A DNA stretch of 64,000 nt from an uncultured Schlesneria sp. (lineage in GTDB: Bacteria; Planctomycetota; Planctomycetia; Planctomycetales; Planctomycetaceae): positions 1 through 64,000 of the forward strand of contig CAIQIR010000127.1 of the NCBI GenBank assembly GCA_903871875.1, read 5' to 3'. Of this stretch, positions 9,139 through 18,134 are shown piece after piece. Below the pieces are notes generated by a model. It ran no database searches and was not told the DNA's origin. It saw only the letters and a list, made by a program, of their open reading frames with translations. The translations under genes and the position numbers were made by a program. Numbering within the stretch: the first letter of the stretch is position 1; every line of letters starts with the position of its first letter.

Positions 9139-11289
9139 ATGGCTGCGATTGCAGTTGCTCCGCGTTTCGTCTCGCCTCCGCCGGCGGTGAATCCCTTACC
9201 GGCAACCTTAAGCCTGCGCGAGGCGGTCAGCCAGGTATCGGATTCCTCGCGCAATCTGTTGGGGCTGATGGCTTTGACGAATGCAGCCGAACGAGATTTG
9301 AGTTCTGGTTCGTCGGAAACGACGTTGGACGGCGTCATCAGTAAATCGGTGCTGCGCAGTTTGCTGGGCGCCTTACATTATCGCGACCTCAGGACATTGC
9401 GTCACAGCCGACGCGTCGCGCTTCTGGCCGTCGGGTTGGCCAGTCATCTCGGTTGGGAAGGGCGTCATCTTCGGGTATTGGAAGTCGCCGCATTGCTACA
9501 TGACGTGGGGAAAATCGGGGTTCCCGACAATGTACTTTATAAGCCGGGAAAGTTGGGTGTCGACGAAATCGAATTGATGGATTTGCATCATGGAATCGGC
9601 ATCAACGTCCTTCAGGCCTGTCGTGTTGACCCGGAAGTATTGCGGATCGTCGACCAGGCGCATCGGGCTTATGATGCCAAAGAATCGACTGAACGATTGA
9701 TTCGCGATGTGCACATTGGTGCACGTATTCTGGCTGTTGCTGACGCTTACGAATCACTGTGTACCGAACAGGTCTATCGTGTCGCGAAGCCACACGAAGA
9801 GATCATGAACTTGTTGACGGCCGAATCTGGCAAACAATTCGACGGCAATGTGGTGAACTCGCTGGCACGCTGGGTTCAGCAAGACGGACTGCCCTTCGCG
9901 GCGCAAACAACGGATCTGCACAACACCAGTCGCCATCGCGAATTTGTCAGCCTGGAGGAAGATGCGGAAGCGATGGCGCTGTGTCAGATCTTTTCATATC
10001 TGTACATGCTCGAAAGTTTGTACGATGGTTTTCATGTTGTTGATTCGGAACGCCGGTTCGTCGTGTGGGGACGAGGTGCGGAACGTCTTTTCGGCCGACC
10101 TGCATCGTCCGTGCTTGGACAAGAGTGGTGCGCCGACTTTTTTGACATGAGTCCCCCTGCCCCAGTGGCGGGCTCAGAAGCTCAAGAACTTTCTTCGCTC
10201 GAAAATGCCATCGCCTGTGGAAAGTCGGTGGTCTTCCAACGCACGTTCCAGAAGGCTGACCGTCCGGCGATCCAATTAGAACTGCAAACGGTGCCCCTGA
10301 TCGATGCGCAGGGACGACTGCATGGTGTCGCCGAGATTTTCAGTAATCTCAGTCGAAATTCGAAGGCGCCCGAATTCAAGCAGTTGAAACTAAAAGCCTC
10401 GCGCGACGCATTGACCTCAGTGGCCAATCGCGGCGAACTGGAAATTCAGCTCAAGCTTTTGGCGGATCAGTTCCAGGAAAATCCGGACGACCCGTTCTGC
10501 GTGATTTTTGCCGATGCGGATCATTTCAAACGCGTCAACGACACTTACGGACATCAGGTGGGTGATCAGGTTCTGATTGATTTGGCGAAGCATTTGTGTG
10601 AAGAAACATATTCGGGTGAAATCGTCGGTCGTTATGGGGGCGAAGAGTTCCTAGTGCTTTGTCCTTCAACGGAACTTGAACAAGCCGTGCGGCGGGCCGA
10701 TCGACTGCGGACATCTCTGCAGAACGCGAAAATCGGAGGCACTGAGCGGCTGAAAATCACCTGCTCGTTTGGCGTGTCGCAAATGGAGCCAGGCGACACG
10801 ATCGAAATGGTGTTGCGAAGGGCTGATCAGGCCCTTTATGCCGCGAAAGAAGGGGGACGCGATCGCACTTGTTCCATGGCCAGTGTGCAAGTTCACGCTG
10901 AAGACAGCGAGGCATCACGCCCTAAGAAGGAAAAGATTCCGTTCGAGTTTACGGGCAGTTTTCTGGCAGTTCTCGGCTCGGAAATGGTCGTTCATAAGCT
11001 GGCCGGATTTGTGAAGGACCACGAGGCTTTGATTGTCGATGTCACTCGTGAACGCGTCGTGCTGCGTCTGCGGGGTTCCGGTCTGCTGTCCTATTTTGGA
11101 TCGTCGCCCGATCGACAAGGAATCGAAGTCGAATTGCTGATGGAGGGGGTCGGGCGCGCCACCGGACAGGACCGGATGTGCATCGACGTCAGGATGAGCC
11201 CCTTCGGCTGGTTTCGCGATGCGACCTGTTTTGCGGAACGAGCCCGAAATGTCATGATGGAGCTGAAGCAGCACTTTTTCGCCGAATGA
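9139..11289 (+). CDS. HD-PAS-GGDEF cyclic-di-GMP signalling protein with degenerate HD-GYP domain
   Basis: The frame starts at 9058, but the ATG at 9139 has GGAAG just upstream and gives a 716-residue protein. An HD phosphohydrolase domain lies at about 75-265, with HDVGKIGVPDN (His-Asp near residue 121) and GARILAVADAYESL. It is of the HD-GYP kind, yet the HHExxDGxGYP motif is replaced by HRAYDAKESTERL. A PAS domain follows at about 300-400 (VVDSERRFVVWGRGAERLFGR). Then comes a GGDEF diguanylate cyclase domain with GRYGGEEF near residue 500; it has no RxxD inhibitory site. The last 110 residues are an unassigned domain. It is probably a cytoplasmic c-di-GMP synthase with a regulatory or inactive hydrolase half. 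Confidence 0.85.
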   Translation: MAAIAVAPRFVSPPPAVNPLPATLSLREAVSQVSDSSRNLLGLMALTNAAERDLSSGSSETTLDGVISKSVLRSLLGALHYRDLRTLRHSRRVALLAVGLASHLGWEGRHLRVLEVAALLHDVGKIGVPDNVLYKPGKLGVDEIELMDLHHGIGINVLQACRVDPEVLRIVDQAHRAYDAKESTERLIRDVHIGARILAVADAYESLCTEQVYRVAKPHEEIMNLLTAESGKQFDGNVVNSLARWVQQDGLPFAAQTTDLHNTSRHREFVSLEEDAEAMALCQIFSYLYMLESLYDGFHVVDSERRFVVWGRGAERLFGRPASSVLGQEWCADFFDMSPPAPVAGSEAQELSSLENAIACGKSVVFQRTFQKADRPAIQLELQTVPLIDAQGRLHGVAEIFSNLSRNSKAPEFKQLKLKASRDALTSVANRGELEIQLKLLADQFQENPDDPFCVIFADADHFKRVNDTYGHQVGDQVLIDLAKHLCEETYSGEIVGRYGGEEFLVLCPSTELEQAVRRADRLRTSLQNAKIGGTERLKITCSFGVSQMEPGDTIEMVLRRADQALYAAKEGGRDRTCSMASVQVHAEDSEASRPKKEKIPFEFTGSFLAVLGSEMVVHKLAGFVKDHEALIVDVTRERVVLRLRGSGLLSYFGSSPDRQGIEVELLMEGVGRATGQDRMCIDVRMSPFGWFRDATCFAERARNVMMELKQHFFAE

Positions 11290-11335
11290 TTCGCCACCGA
11301 TCCGATTCCGAATGCAGTGTTTTGGACGCGATCGT

Positions 11336-12973
11336 TCACTCAACGAAGTGAGTGTCGGGGGGCTCGGCAGAGGAACGTCGGCCAGCCAGCAGCAGCCACG
11401 GTTCAGACAATTTCAGCATACGAGCGGTGGCCAGGAATGCGACCGCTGCGATTCCAAGGGGAGCGGCCAATCGAATCATCCGTCCCCAAGGCACGGATTG
11501 ACCTTCGAGTCCGGTACGCACTGCGACGCAAACGACAGCCATGACACCGGTCGCGGCCAGCGTTTTCACCAGCGTGACTCCGATTTCACGCCATTGCAAA
11601 ATACCGACCTTGTGTTGCAGCAAGTGGGCCGTGACGATGCATTGCGACGCGGCGACGAGCGCCGTTGACAAGGCTAAACCTTGCCCTCCCAGTGGCCAGA
11701 TCAGGCTTAAGTCCAGCAGAACGTTGCACAGCATTGCCACCAGTCCGACATACATCGGGGTCAGTCGGTCTCCGATGGCGTAGAAGCCACGTTGCAGAAT
11801 TAACAGGCCGCAATAGGCCCAGACGCCTGATCCGTACGAGGCAATCATCATGCCGGTCTGACGAGCGGCCTCGGCGTCGAATTTGCCATATTGAAAGAAC
11901 AAGATGGCCAGCGGATTGGCGATCAGCATCAACCCGACGCTGGCTGGTAACCCGATTGCAATCACCAGGCGAAGTCCCAGTGAGAGATCCGACCGCAGTT
12001 TGTCCGTAGCTCCTCGCTGCGCGTGCGAAGTTAGTAGGGGGAACAAGACCGTCCCCAGGGCGACACCAAAAACACCGAGGGGAAATTGATAAAGTCGCTG
12101 GCCAAGATAAAGTGCGGTCGCCGTTCCCTCTCGTAGCGGATACATCGGTGATCCGGGAAGCGGCATGAACGGCCCTTCCCCGTTTGGTTGCGTAAAGCCC
12201 CACGCAATAAAACTGTCCAGAACAGCGTTGAGTTGCGTGATCGATAAGCCGACGACGACCGGCAGCATATTGGTGGCAATTGTTCGAACACGATCCATTG
12301 CCGTTCGCCAGTCGGCCCGATAACCGAATCCGCTCAGGTACAGAATCGGCAGCGGAAACAGTAACTGAAGTCCCCCGCCGATGACGACAAAGTAGGCCGT
12401 GGCATGGATGCGACTGATTTCATCGGACCATAAGGGAACCAATTTCCACAGGGCGATCAGCCAGACCAGATTCAAAACGGAAGGAACGAGTGCCGGCCAA
12501 AGGAATCGACCCAAGGCGTTCAGAACGGCACCGATTTGAGCGGCCAGGCAGATCAGAACGACATAGGGAAGCAGGATCTCGGTCAAGTTCAGCAGCAATC
12601 TGGCTTGGGAACTCAATTCCACGCACCAGCCGACGGAGAAAAGCACGGTTTCCGCAATCAGGGTCAACGTACACAAAATCGCGGTCAATGACAGGAATAC
12701 CGCCCAGGTCAAACGTGCCGCCGATTCGCGGCCCCGTTCGTGCATGTCGGCGACGAAGACGGGCAGGAACGCGGTTGTGAGCGCCCCTTCCCCCAGCAGT
12801 ACCCGAGCGAGATTTGGCAGGCGGAACGCTACGGTGAAGGCGTCCATCACGGGGCCGGCGCCGAACAAGACACCCATCGCCTGATCGCGCATCAGCCCCA
12901 GAATGCGGCTGGCCAGCGTGCAGAGGCTGACCAGTCGTAAATTTTTCGAGACGTGATGCAGAGATTCGTTCAA
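11336..12973 (-). CDS. murJ: Lipid II flippase MurJ (MviN)
   Basis: A 545-residue integral membrane protein of the MurJ/MviN branch of the MOP superfamily, with about 14 hydrophobic helices. Family landmarks include SLCTLASRILGLMRDQAMGVLFG at the N-terminus, DAFTVAFRLPNLARVLLGEGALTTAFLPVF, a conserved Arg-rich first helix and a C-terminal polyprotein-like series of helices. It moves lipid-linked peptidoglycan precursor across the inner membrane. Its presence fits recent findings that planctomycetes make peptidoglycan. It stands alone, convergent with the signalling gene (46 bases between stops) and divergent from an MFS transporter gene. Confidence 0.93.
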   Translation of the reverse strand: MNESLHHVSKNLRLVSLCTLASRILGLMRDQAMGVLFGAGPVMDAFTVAFRLPNLARVLLGEGALTTAFLPVFVADMHERGRESAARLTWAVFLSLTAILCTLTLIAETVLFSVGWCVELSSQARLLLNLTEILLPYVVLICLAAQIGAVLNALGRFLWPALVPSVLNLVWLIALWKLVPLWSDEISRIHATAYFVVIGGGLQLLFPLPILYLSGFGYRADWRTAMDRVRTIATNMLPVVVGLSITQLNAVLDSFIAWGFTQPNGEGPFMPLPGSPMYPLREGTATALYLGQRLYQFPLGVFGVALGTVLFPLLTSHAQRGATDKLRSDLSLGLRLVIAIGLPASVGLMLIANPLAILFFQYGKFDAEAARQTGMMIASYGSGVWAYCGLLILQRGFYAIGDRLTPMYVGLVAMLCNVLLDLSLIWPLGGQGLALSTALVAASQCIVTAHLLQHKVGILQWREIGVTLVKTLAATGVMAVVCVAVRTGLEGQSVPWGRMIRLAAPLGIAAVAFLATARMLKLSEPWLLLAGRRSSAEPPDTHFVE

Positions 12974-13349
12974 AAGAGGAAGTCCATTTCAGACGATCCA
13001 AGGCGTTCGCGATCGCGCCGCAGATTAGGCGAATAGCCGACTCAAATCTACTGAATCAAACCGCGCGAATTACCACACGGAGTTTCGTCGTCGTAAATGG
13101 TACTCAGCAAGTTCCAGCAGTCTTGAAGCGGGAGCTCTGTTCGACCTGCTGGAAAGCGGAGCGTCGGTGCCCTACATTTCCCTGCTCGCCGGAGTCTGTC
13201 AAAGAGTCGCCGGCGAGTCCATTGCCGAATTGAATGGGCCGTAAACGTCGTTCAATCTCGGCTACTCGGTGAAAATATCACCCCGCTGTTCGTGATGTTG
13301 TTTAACGAGCGGTCAAAATCACACTGCCTTGGTTGAATTTGGAAACAAT
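12974..13349. other. Divergent promoter region between murJ and the MFS gene
   Basis: No gene is visible in about 375 bases. A 9-base inverted repeat, TTCCAGCAG (13112-13120) and CTGCTGGAA (13146-13154), with a 25-base spacer, lies about 140 bases upstream of murJ and could be a regulatory site. Otherwise nothing stands out. Confidence 0.35.
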
Positions 13350-14732
13350 GTGTCACGCAAGCCACTGTTGATTATTTTTATCACGATCTTCGTTGATCTT
13401 TTGGGTTTCGGGATCGTGTTGCCGTTGCTGCCTCGTTACGGCGAACACTTTTTGCCCGTCCAGACGCAGGTTGTGAAATCGGATTCCGTTACGCAGGCCG
13501 GTGGAGACCAGCGGGCCGTAGTCGACGGCGCGACGCCAAGGCATGACGAACAGATCGCCTCACCCAAACGAAGCCGACGGTCGGGATTGATTCTCGGCTG
13601 CTTGATGGCGTCATTTTCAGCGATGCAGTTCTTATTCGCGCCGCTTTGGGGCAAGTTGTCGGATCGAATTGGGCGGCGGCCGGTGCTCCTAATCGGTCTG
13701 GCGGGCTCGACGATTTTCTATGCTCTTTTCGCGCTTGTGACACAATGGGGGAATTCTGGACCGATCCTGGGTCTCAGTCCTCTGACCTGGTTGTTTATCA
13801 CCCGAATCGGCGCTGGAATCGCCGGTGCGACCATTACGACGGCTCAGGCTTACATCGCGGATTCCACCGACGAAAAGACGCGGGGCAAAGGGATGGCGAT
13901 TATCGGAGCGGCATTTGGAATCGGTTTTACCTTCGGGCCGTTACTTGGTTCACTGTTCGTTCCCAGTGTTGCAGGGGCAGCACCCAGTGCCGCGCCGGGC
14001 TATGTCGCGGCGGCGCTATCGGGATTTGCGTTCTTATTCGGCCTGACCTCGCTTCCCGAATCACTCAAACGAGGCTCCGAGAACCGTTCGGCGTCACATG
14101 GCTGGCTGAAGCTAAGTGCCACATTAAGAGTAATGACCCATCGGACGCTGGGGCCGATCGTGCTCGTCGTGTTCTTGACCACGTTTGCTTTTGCACAATT
14201 TGAAACCACTCTGGCGATGTTGACCAAGCGTCTGGATGTCACCGACCGCGGGAACTTCTACGTTTTCAGCTACATCGGGTTGATTCTGACGTTGGCCCAG
14301 GGCCTGTTGGTTCGTCGGTTAATTCCCAAGATGGGTGAATTCCGGATGGCCGTGCTTGGCGTCGTGTTGATGACGGTCGGGTTGCTGCTGATTGGGTTTA
14401 CCGCCCTGACGAATTCACTGGCCATGCTGATCGCAGTTCTACCCGTCGTGGTGATCGGATTTTCCTCGTCGACGCCCGCGTTGCAATCGATGTTGTCGTT
14501 GAACAGCGGTGATGATGAGCAGGGTGAAGTCTTGGGGGTTGGTCAGAGCCTATCCGCGCTGGCGCGGATCGGGGGGCCCGTGGTGGGAATGACGTTGCAG
14601 GAGAAAGATCTGGCACTGCCCTACTGGGTGGCTGGCCTATTGATGGCTGTCGGCATTGTGTTGGTGATCCGCCTCAAAGCAGTGATCAAGATGCGTTCTC
14701 TCGATCGAGAGACAGTCCCCATCGGCCATTAA
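13350..14732 (+). CDS. Major facilitator superfamily drug-type transporter
   Basis: A 12-helix antiporter of the TetA-like (DHA1) group, proton-driven export of small molecules across the inner membrane. The frame is open from a TTG at 13329; the GTG at 13350 gives the usual start (MSRKPLLIIFITIFVDLLGFGIVLPLLP) and has GGAAACAAT before it. The MFS signature appears after helix 2: WGKLSDRIGRRPVLLIG. Helix 5 carries the RIGAGIAGATITTAQAYIAD motif C-like stretch. Odd feature: about 43 hydrophilic residues (about 34-76) are inserted between helices 1 and 2. Substrate unknown. It converges with the GYF gene, 12 bases between stops. Confidence 0.85.
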   Translation: MSRKPLLIIFITIFVDLLGFGIVLPLLPRYGEHFLPVQTQVVKSDSVTQAGGDQRAVVDGATPRHDEQIASPKRSRRSGLILGCLMASFSAMQFLFAPLWGKLSDRIGRRPVLLIGLAGSTIFYALFALVTQWGNSGPILGLSPLTWLFITRIGAGIAGATITTAQAYIADSTDEKTRGKGMAIIGAAFGIGFTFGPLLGSLFVPSVAGAAPSAAPGYVAAALSGFAFLFGLTSLPESLKRGSENRSASHGWLKLSATLRVMTHRTLGPIVLVVFLTTFAFAQFETTLAMLTKRLDVTDRGNFYVFSYIGLILTLAQGLLVRRLIPKMGEFRMAVLGVVLMTVGLLLIGFTALTNSLAMLIAVLPVVVIGFSSSTPALQSMLSLNSGDDEQGEVLGVGQSLSALARIGGPVVGMTLQEKDLALPYWVAGLLMAVGIVLVIRLKAVIKMRSLDRETVPIGH

Positions 14733-14744
14733 TCAGTGCGATCG

Positions 14745-16034
14745 CTACTTACCGGCGTAGACTTTTTCCAACTCCGCTTTCAATGTCAGCAATGTTTTCT
14801 CGCTGGGATTCGGTGTCGCGCCAAAATCGCCTTTGGACAGTGTTTGCATTCTTTTGGCCATTGCTTGCAGTTTCTTCTGATTGGGATTCGGATCTTTCAG
14901 ATCCTTGAGTTCGGCAGCCACTGGGTCAGCGGCGTTCCCAATTTTTTCCTGCAACGTTTTGTACTCTGCGGCGCTCAATGCACTGCCGCTTCGAGCTCGC
15001 TCGAGTTCCTCAAGCACCCCTTGGAGAGCTTTGAATCGTTTGATGTCCGCGGTGTGATTTTCAGGAATCAATGCCGCACCAAAGTAAATCAGCGCACCGA
15101 CCAATGCCAAGCCACCAACTGCCGATCCCACCATGATCAGGATTCCAGCCAAATTTCCCGAACTCTTGGCTGGCACTGGACGGCGAATGGGAACTGCCGG
15201 ACGAATCGCCGAGATGTTGGCCGGAGCAAGGCTCGTCGCGCCGTTGGTTGGCGCAGGAGCAGCTGGTTTCGTTGGTGGATTTGACGTCGGTTTAGGAACT
15301 GATGCTGTTGTCGGCGGACTTGGTGACAGGACGGAAGTAGTCTGCGATACGACTGGGACCGCCGCGGCAGCGACCGGAGCAGGCGTTTGATGCGCCGGGG
15401 CCGACGATGGTTTCGAGCTGGTCTCCGGGACAGGTGAGGTTTCCATGACTATCGTAGCGGGTGCTGGAGCCGGAGTCGTAGCGGGTATTGGCGTTGGTGC
15501 CGGCACTCGGTTTGGGTTTGCGAGAACCACCTGCGGTGTGGTTGATGGAAACAATCCTGCTAATTCGCGCGCGGGAACGTAGGGATCGCGACCGAAACGG
15601 ACTTGATCGTCAGGATGCAATCGACCAGTGGTGGCCCATTCAATCACTTTCGGCAGATCAACGGGGCCGTATTCCCGATTGTGAATCTTGCACCACCAGC
15701 GGCCGTCGAGTTCGTGTGATTCGGGTGCGACGGGCGTATCAAGTTCAGCCGTGATCAACGATGTACTAGTGAGAAATTCTTGTTCGTCGGCGACAGAACT
15801 TTGAACTTTGTCAGCGATCACTGACGCCTTGGCTGTGATCACTTTCTGCCCGGATTCAAAGGGAAGATGTGCCATCAGCTGGCCCATGGTTCCGACCCGA
15901 CGCCAGACGCCATTCTCGCCAAGTCGTACTTCATCGTCGCGTGAAATGGCATGGCTTTTCGCCAGTTCGACCAGTTTTTCGAAGGTAACCGGGCCGAAAT
16001 CGATTCCAAATAACCTGTAATACCAGCCGTCCAT
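14745..16034 (-). CDS. Membrane protein with two GYF-type domains
   Basis: The N-terminus carries two GYF_2-like repeats at about residues 2-55 (WYYRLFGIDFGPVTFEKLVELA) and about 112-165 (WWCKIHNREYGPVDLPKVIEWA). Each is about 50 residues with the W-Y-x-GPV core that binds proline-rich peptides. A long Pro/Ala/Thr linker follows, then one membrane helix (LAGILIMVGSAVGGLALVGALIYFGAALI) and a helical, Lys/Glu-rich C-terminal domain of about 100 residues. The open frame extends to 16082, but Met at 16034 starts exactly at the first GYF domain and has GGGAA upstream. The protein may recruit partners at the membrane; this is inferred from domains only. GYF_2 proteins are common in planctomycetes. 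Confidence 0.75.
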   Translation of the reverse strand: MDGWYYRLFGIDFGPVTFEKLVELAKSHAISRDDEVRLGENGVWRRVGTMGQLMAHLPFESGQKVITAKASVIADKVQSSVADEQEFLTSTSLITAELDTPVAPESHELDGRWWCKIHNREYGPVDLPKVIEWATTGRLHPDDQVRFGRDPYVPARELAGLFPSTTPQVVLANPNRVPAPTPIPATTPAPAPATIVMETSPVPETSSKPSSAPAHQTPAPVAAAAVPVVSQTTSVLSPSPPTTASVPKPTSNPPTKPAAPAPTNGATSLAPANISAIRPAVPIRRPVPAKSSGNLAGILIMVGSAVGGLALVGALIYFGAALIPENHTADIKRFKALQGVLEELERARSGSALSAAEYKTLQEKIGNAADPVAAELKDLKDPNPNQKKLQAMAKRMQTLSKGDFGATPNPSEKTLLTLKAELEKVYAGK

Positions 16035-16568
16035 TTTCGTTCGTTCCCGATGAGGCCGTTCTGGTTCTCGCCAATATTTCATAGCGCAATTGTCATCGCG
16101 CCGCCCATCGTTGTGACAGGGCTCTAAACATTTCCTCTCGCTACGGCAGCGAATGATTTTTCGGGGTTCGTCGTAACGAGCAGTTTACTACCACAAATAT
16201 GTTATGGATCACCTTCTGGACACGAGAACTCGCGACGGCTCAACAGCCGCTCAATTTCCCCGCGCCGTTCGGCCGCTTCGCTACTTGTTTTGTTTCGAAG
16301 CCAACCGAATACTACGTCGAATTGTGAGCAATCAATGAAGGTCAAGTGAATAGTTCGCGAGAACCGGCAAACCGCAAAATCGAAGTGAAAAAACCGCCAG
16401 CCCCCAGCCTGTGCCGTGACCGGAGACGTGTCGACCGGTGCGTCCCTTCGAACGTTATCGGCGGACAATACTCTCTCCATAAACGCCGCAGGAATCAAGG
16501 AAATGGTCGTTCAAAAACTTTGAAGTCGATACGTAGGGACGGAATTTCCCGCGTTTCGTGAGCCGAAA
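16035..16568. other. Intergenic region upstream of the GYF gene
   Basis: No supported gene. A 98-residue minus-strand frame at 16202-16498 has no recognisable domain or ribosome-binding site and is not called. The region should contain the promoter of the GYF gene and the terminator of cysS, but I cannot point to clear elements. Confidence 0.4.
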
Positions 16569-18134
16569 TTATCCCCGTCGCCAGAGAGTCTGATCCGTAC
16601 GATCTTCCAATGTGATTTTTAGTTCATTGAGTTTATTGCGGATCAAATCGGCAACGGCGAAATTCTTGTTTTTGCGGGCGTCGGCACGAATCTGGATGAC
16701 CAATTGCATCAGGCCGTCCAATAGGCCGTCGTCAGCGGATGCGGCTTTCTGCTTGGCTTCTCGGAAGACGCCCAGAATCGACGAAAGTTCCTTGAGCAAT
16801 GTCATGCCGGCTGTCAGGGCGGGCAGGAGGCTTTTGTCCGTCGGAGTGGTTTCCAGTTTGTGATCGGTAATAAACGAATTGAGTGTTTTCCGTAGCTCGA
16901 ACAGAACACCGACCGCCCCGCCCGTGTTGAAATCGTCATCCATTGATTCCAGATATCGCTGGCGAAGATCATTCAGCGCCTGGAAATATTCGGCAGGGGT
17001 GCCCGTCAGCGCGGCGCTGCTGGCCCGCGTGGGAGCAATTTTCAGAGTGTAGAACGATTGACCGGAAATTCGTTCGTAGGTTTCGAACAAACGATAGAAC
17101 CCATCGAGGGCTTTACCCGTATTCGTGATTCCCTCGTCACTGAAATCGATCGGACTGCGATAATGTGTGGCCAACAGAAAGAAACGGATCGTTTCGGGAT
17201 CGTGTTTTGCAAATAGTTCTTTAACCGAAGCAGCCCCTTTTGAGCCGGCCAGTTTGTTCGCTTCTTGCGCCTCTTTGGCCGCGGTCAGATCGGCTGCTTT
17301 GTCGCCGAGTTTGTCATGTCCGCCACCAACTTTTCCCGCCGCACCGCTAGCCTGCATCAAACCGTTGTGCATCCAATAACGGGCAAATGGCTTGCCAGTG
17401 CAACTTTCCGATTGAGCCAATTCGTTTTCATGATGGGGGAACATCAAGTCCAGGCCGCCGCCGTGGATGTCGATTGAATCGCCGAGGATTTTCTTTGCCA
17501 TGGCCGAACACTCGATGTGCCACCCCGGACGTCCCATTCCCCACGGACTTTCCCAAGCCGGTTCACCTGGTTTGGAACCTTTCCACAAGGCGAAGTCCGC
17601 GGGATGCCGCTTGCCGCCATGTGTTTCGGCCCGCGTACCAGCCAGCATCTGTTCCAGGCTACGACCGCTCAACTTGCCGTAGTCTTCGTCTTTGGTGCAA
17701 TTGAAATAGACGTCTCCATCGAGCGGGTAGGCGAATCCCTTTTCGATCAACGTCGCGATAATGTCTTGCATCTCTTTGATATGCTGAGTCGCGTACGGAA
17801 AGTGATCGATGCCATCGACGGCCATCGTGGCGAGGTTGTCGAAATAATCTTGCGTCATCTGTTTCGCCAAGGCTTCGACCGTCATGCCTTTTTCATTGGC
17901 TCGATTGATTAGCTTGTCGTCCACATCGGTGATATTCACGACCCAGGTCACCTTGTATCCGCTGTAACTTAGATACCGTTTGATCGTGTCAAAGATGACG
18001 GGGCCGACCATGTGGCCGATATGAGCGGGTTTGTAAACCGTGGGGCCGCACAGATACATGCTGACCTTGCCGGGTTCGACCGTCTGAAAATCTTCCTTCT
18101 GACGCGACAGTGTGTTGTAAACTCGAAGTGGCAT
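16569..18134 (-). CDS. cysS: Cysteinyl-tRNA synthetase with altered KMSKS region
   Basis: This 521-residue class I synthetase attaches cysteine to its tRNA. Seen: VYLCGPTVY-type start with zinc ligand Cys29, HIGH at 38-41, the GRPGWHIECSAM zinc and cysteine site, DIHGGGLDLMFPHHENE, then FFLLATHYRSPIDFS and a C-terminal helical anticodon domain. The KMSKS loop is abnormal: after MHNGLMQASG (about 257-264) come some 30 extra Ala/Gly/Lys-rich residues, and the place of KMSKSLGN is held by KLAGSKGA (294-301), lacking the second catalytic Lys. The reading frame is continuous, so this is not a frameshift. It is monocistronic, with an inverted-repeat element upstream at 18251-18395. Confidence 0.93.
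   Translation of the reverse strand: MPLRVYNTLSRQKEDFQTVEPGKVSMYLCGPTVYKPAHIGHMVGPVIFDTIKRYLSYSGYKVTWVVNITDVDDKLINRANEKGMTVEALAKQMTQDYFDNLATMAVDGIDHFPYATQHIKEMQDIIATLIEKGFAYPLDGDVYFNCTKDEDYGKLSGRSLEQMLAGTRAETHGGKRHPADFALWKGSKPGEPAWESPWGMGRPGWHIECSAMAKKILGDSIDIHGGGLDLMFPHHENELAQSESCTGKPFARYWMHNGLMQASGAAGKVGGGHDKLGDKAADLTAAKEAQEANKLAGSKGAASVKELFAKHDPETIRFFLLATHYRSPIDFSDEGITNTGKALDGFYRLFETYERISGQSFYTLKIAPTRASSAALTGTPAEYFQALNDLRQRYLESMDDDFNTGGAVGVLFELRKTLNSFITDHKLETTPTDKSLLPALTAGMTLLKELSSILGVFREAKQKAASADDGLLDGLMQLVIQIRADARKNKNFAVADLIRNKLNELKITLEDRTDQTLWRRG

Noticed and set aside
16202-16498. 98-codon minus-strand frame between cysS and the GYF gene
   Set aside because: No domain, no ribosome-binding site and a composition like non-coding DNA.
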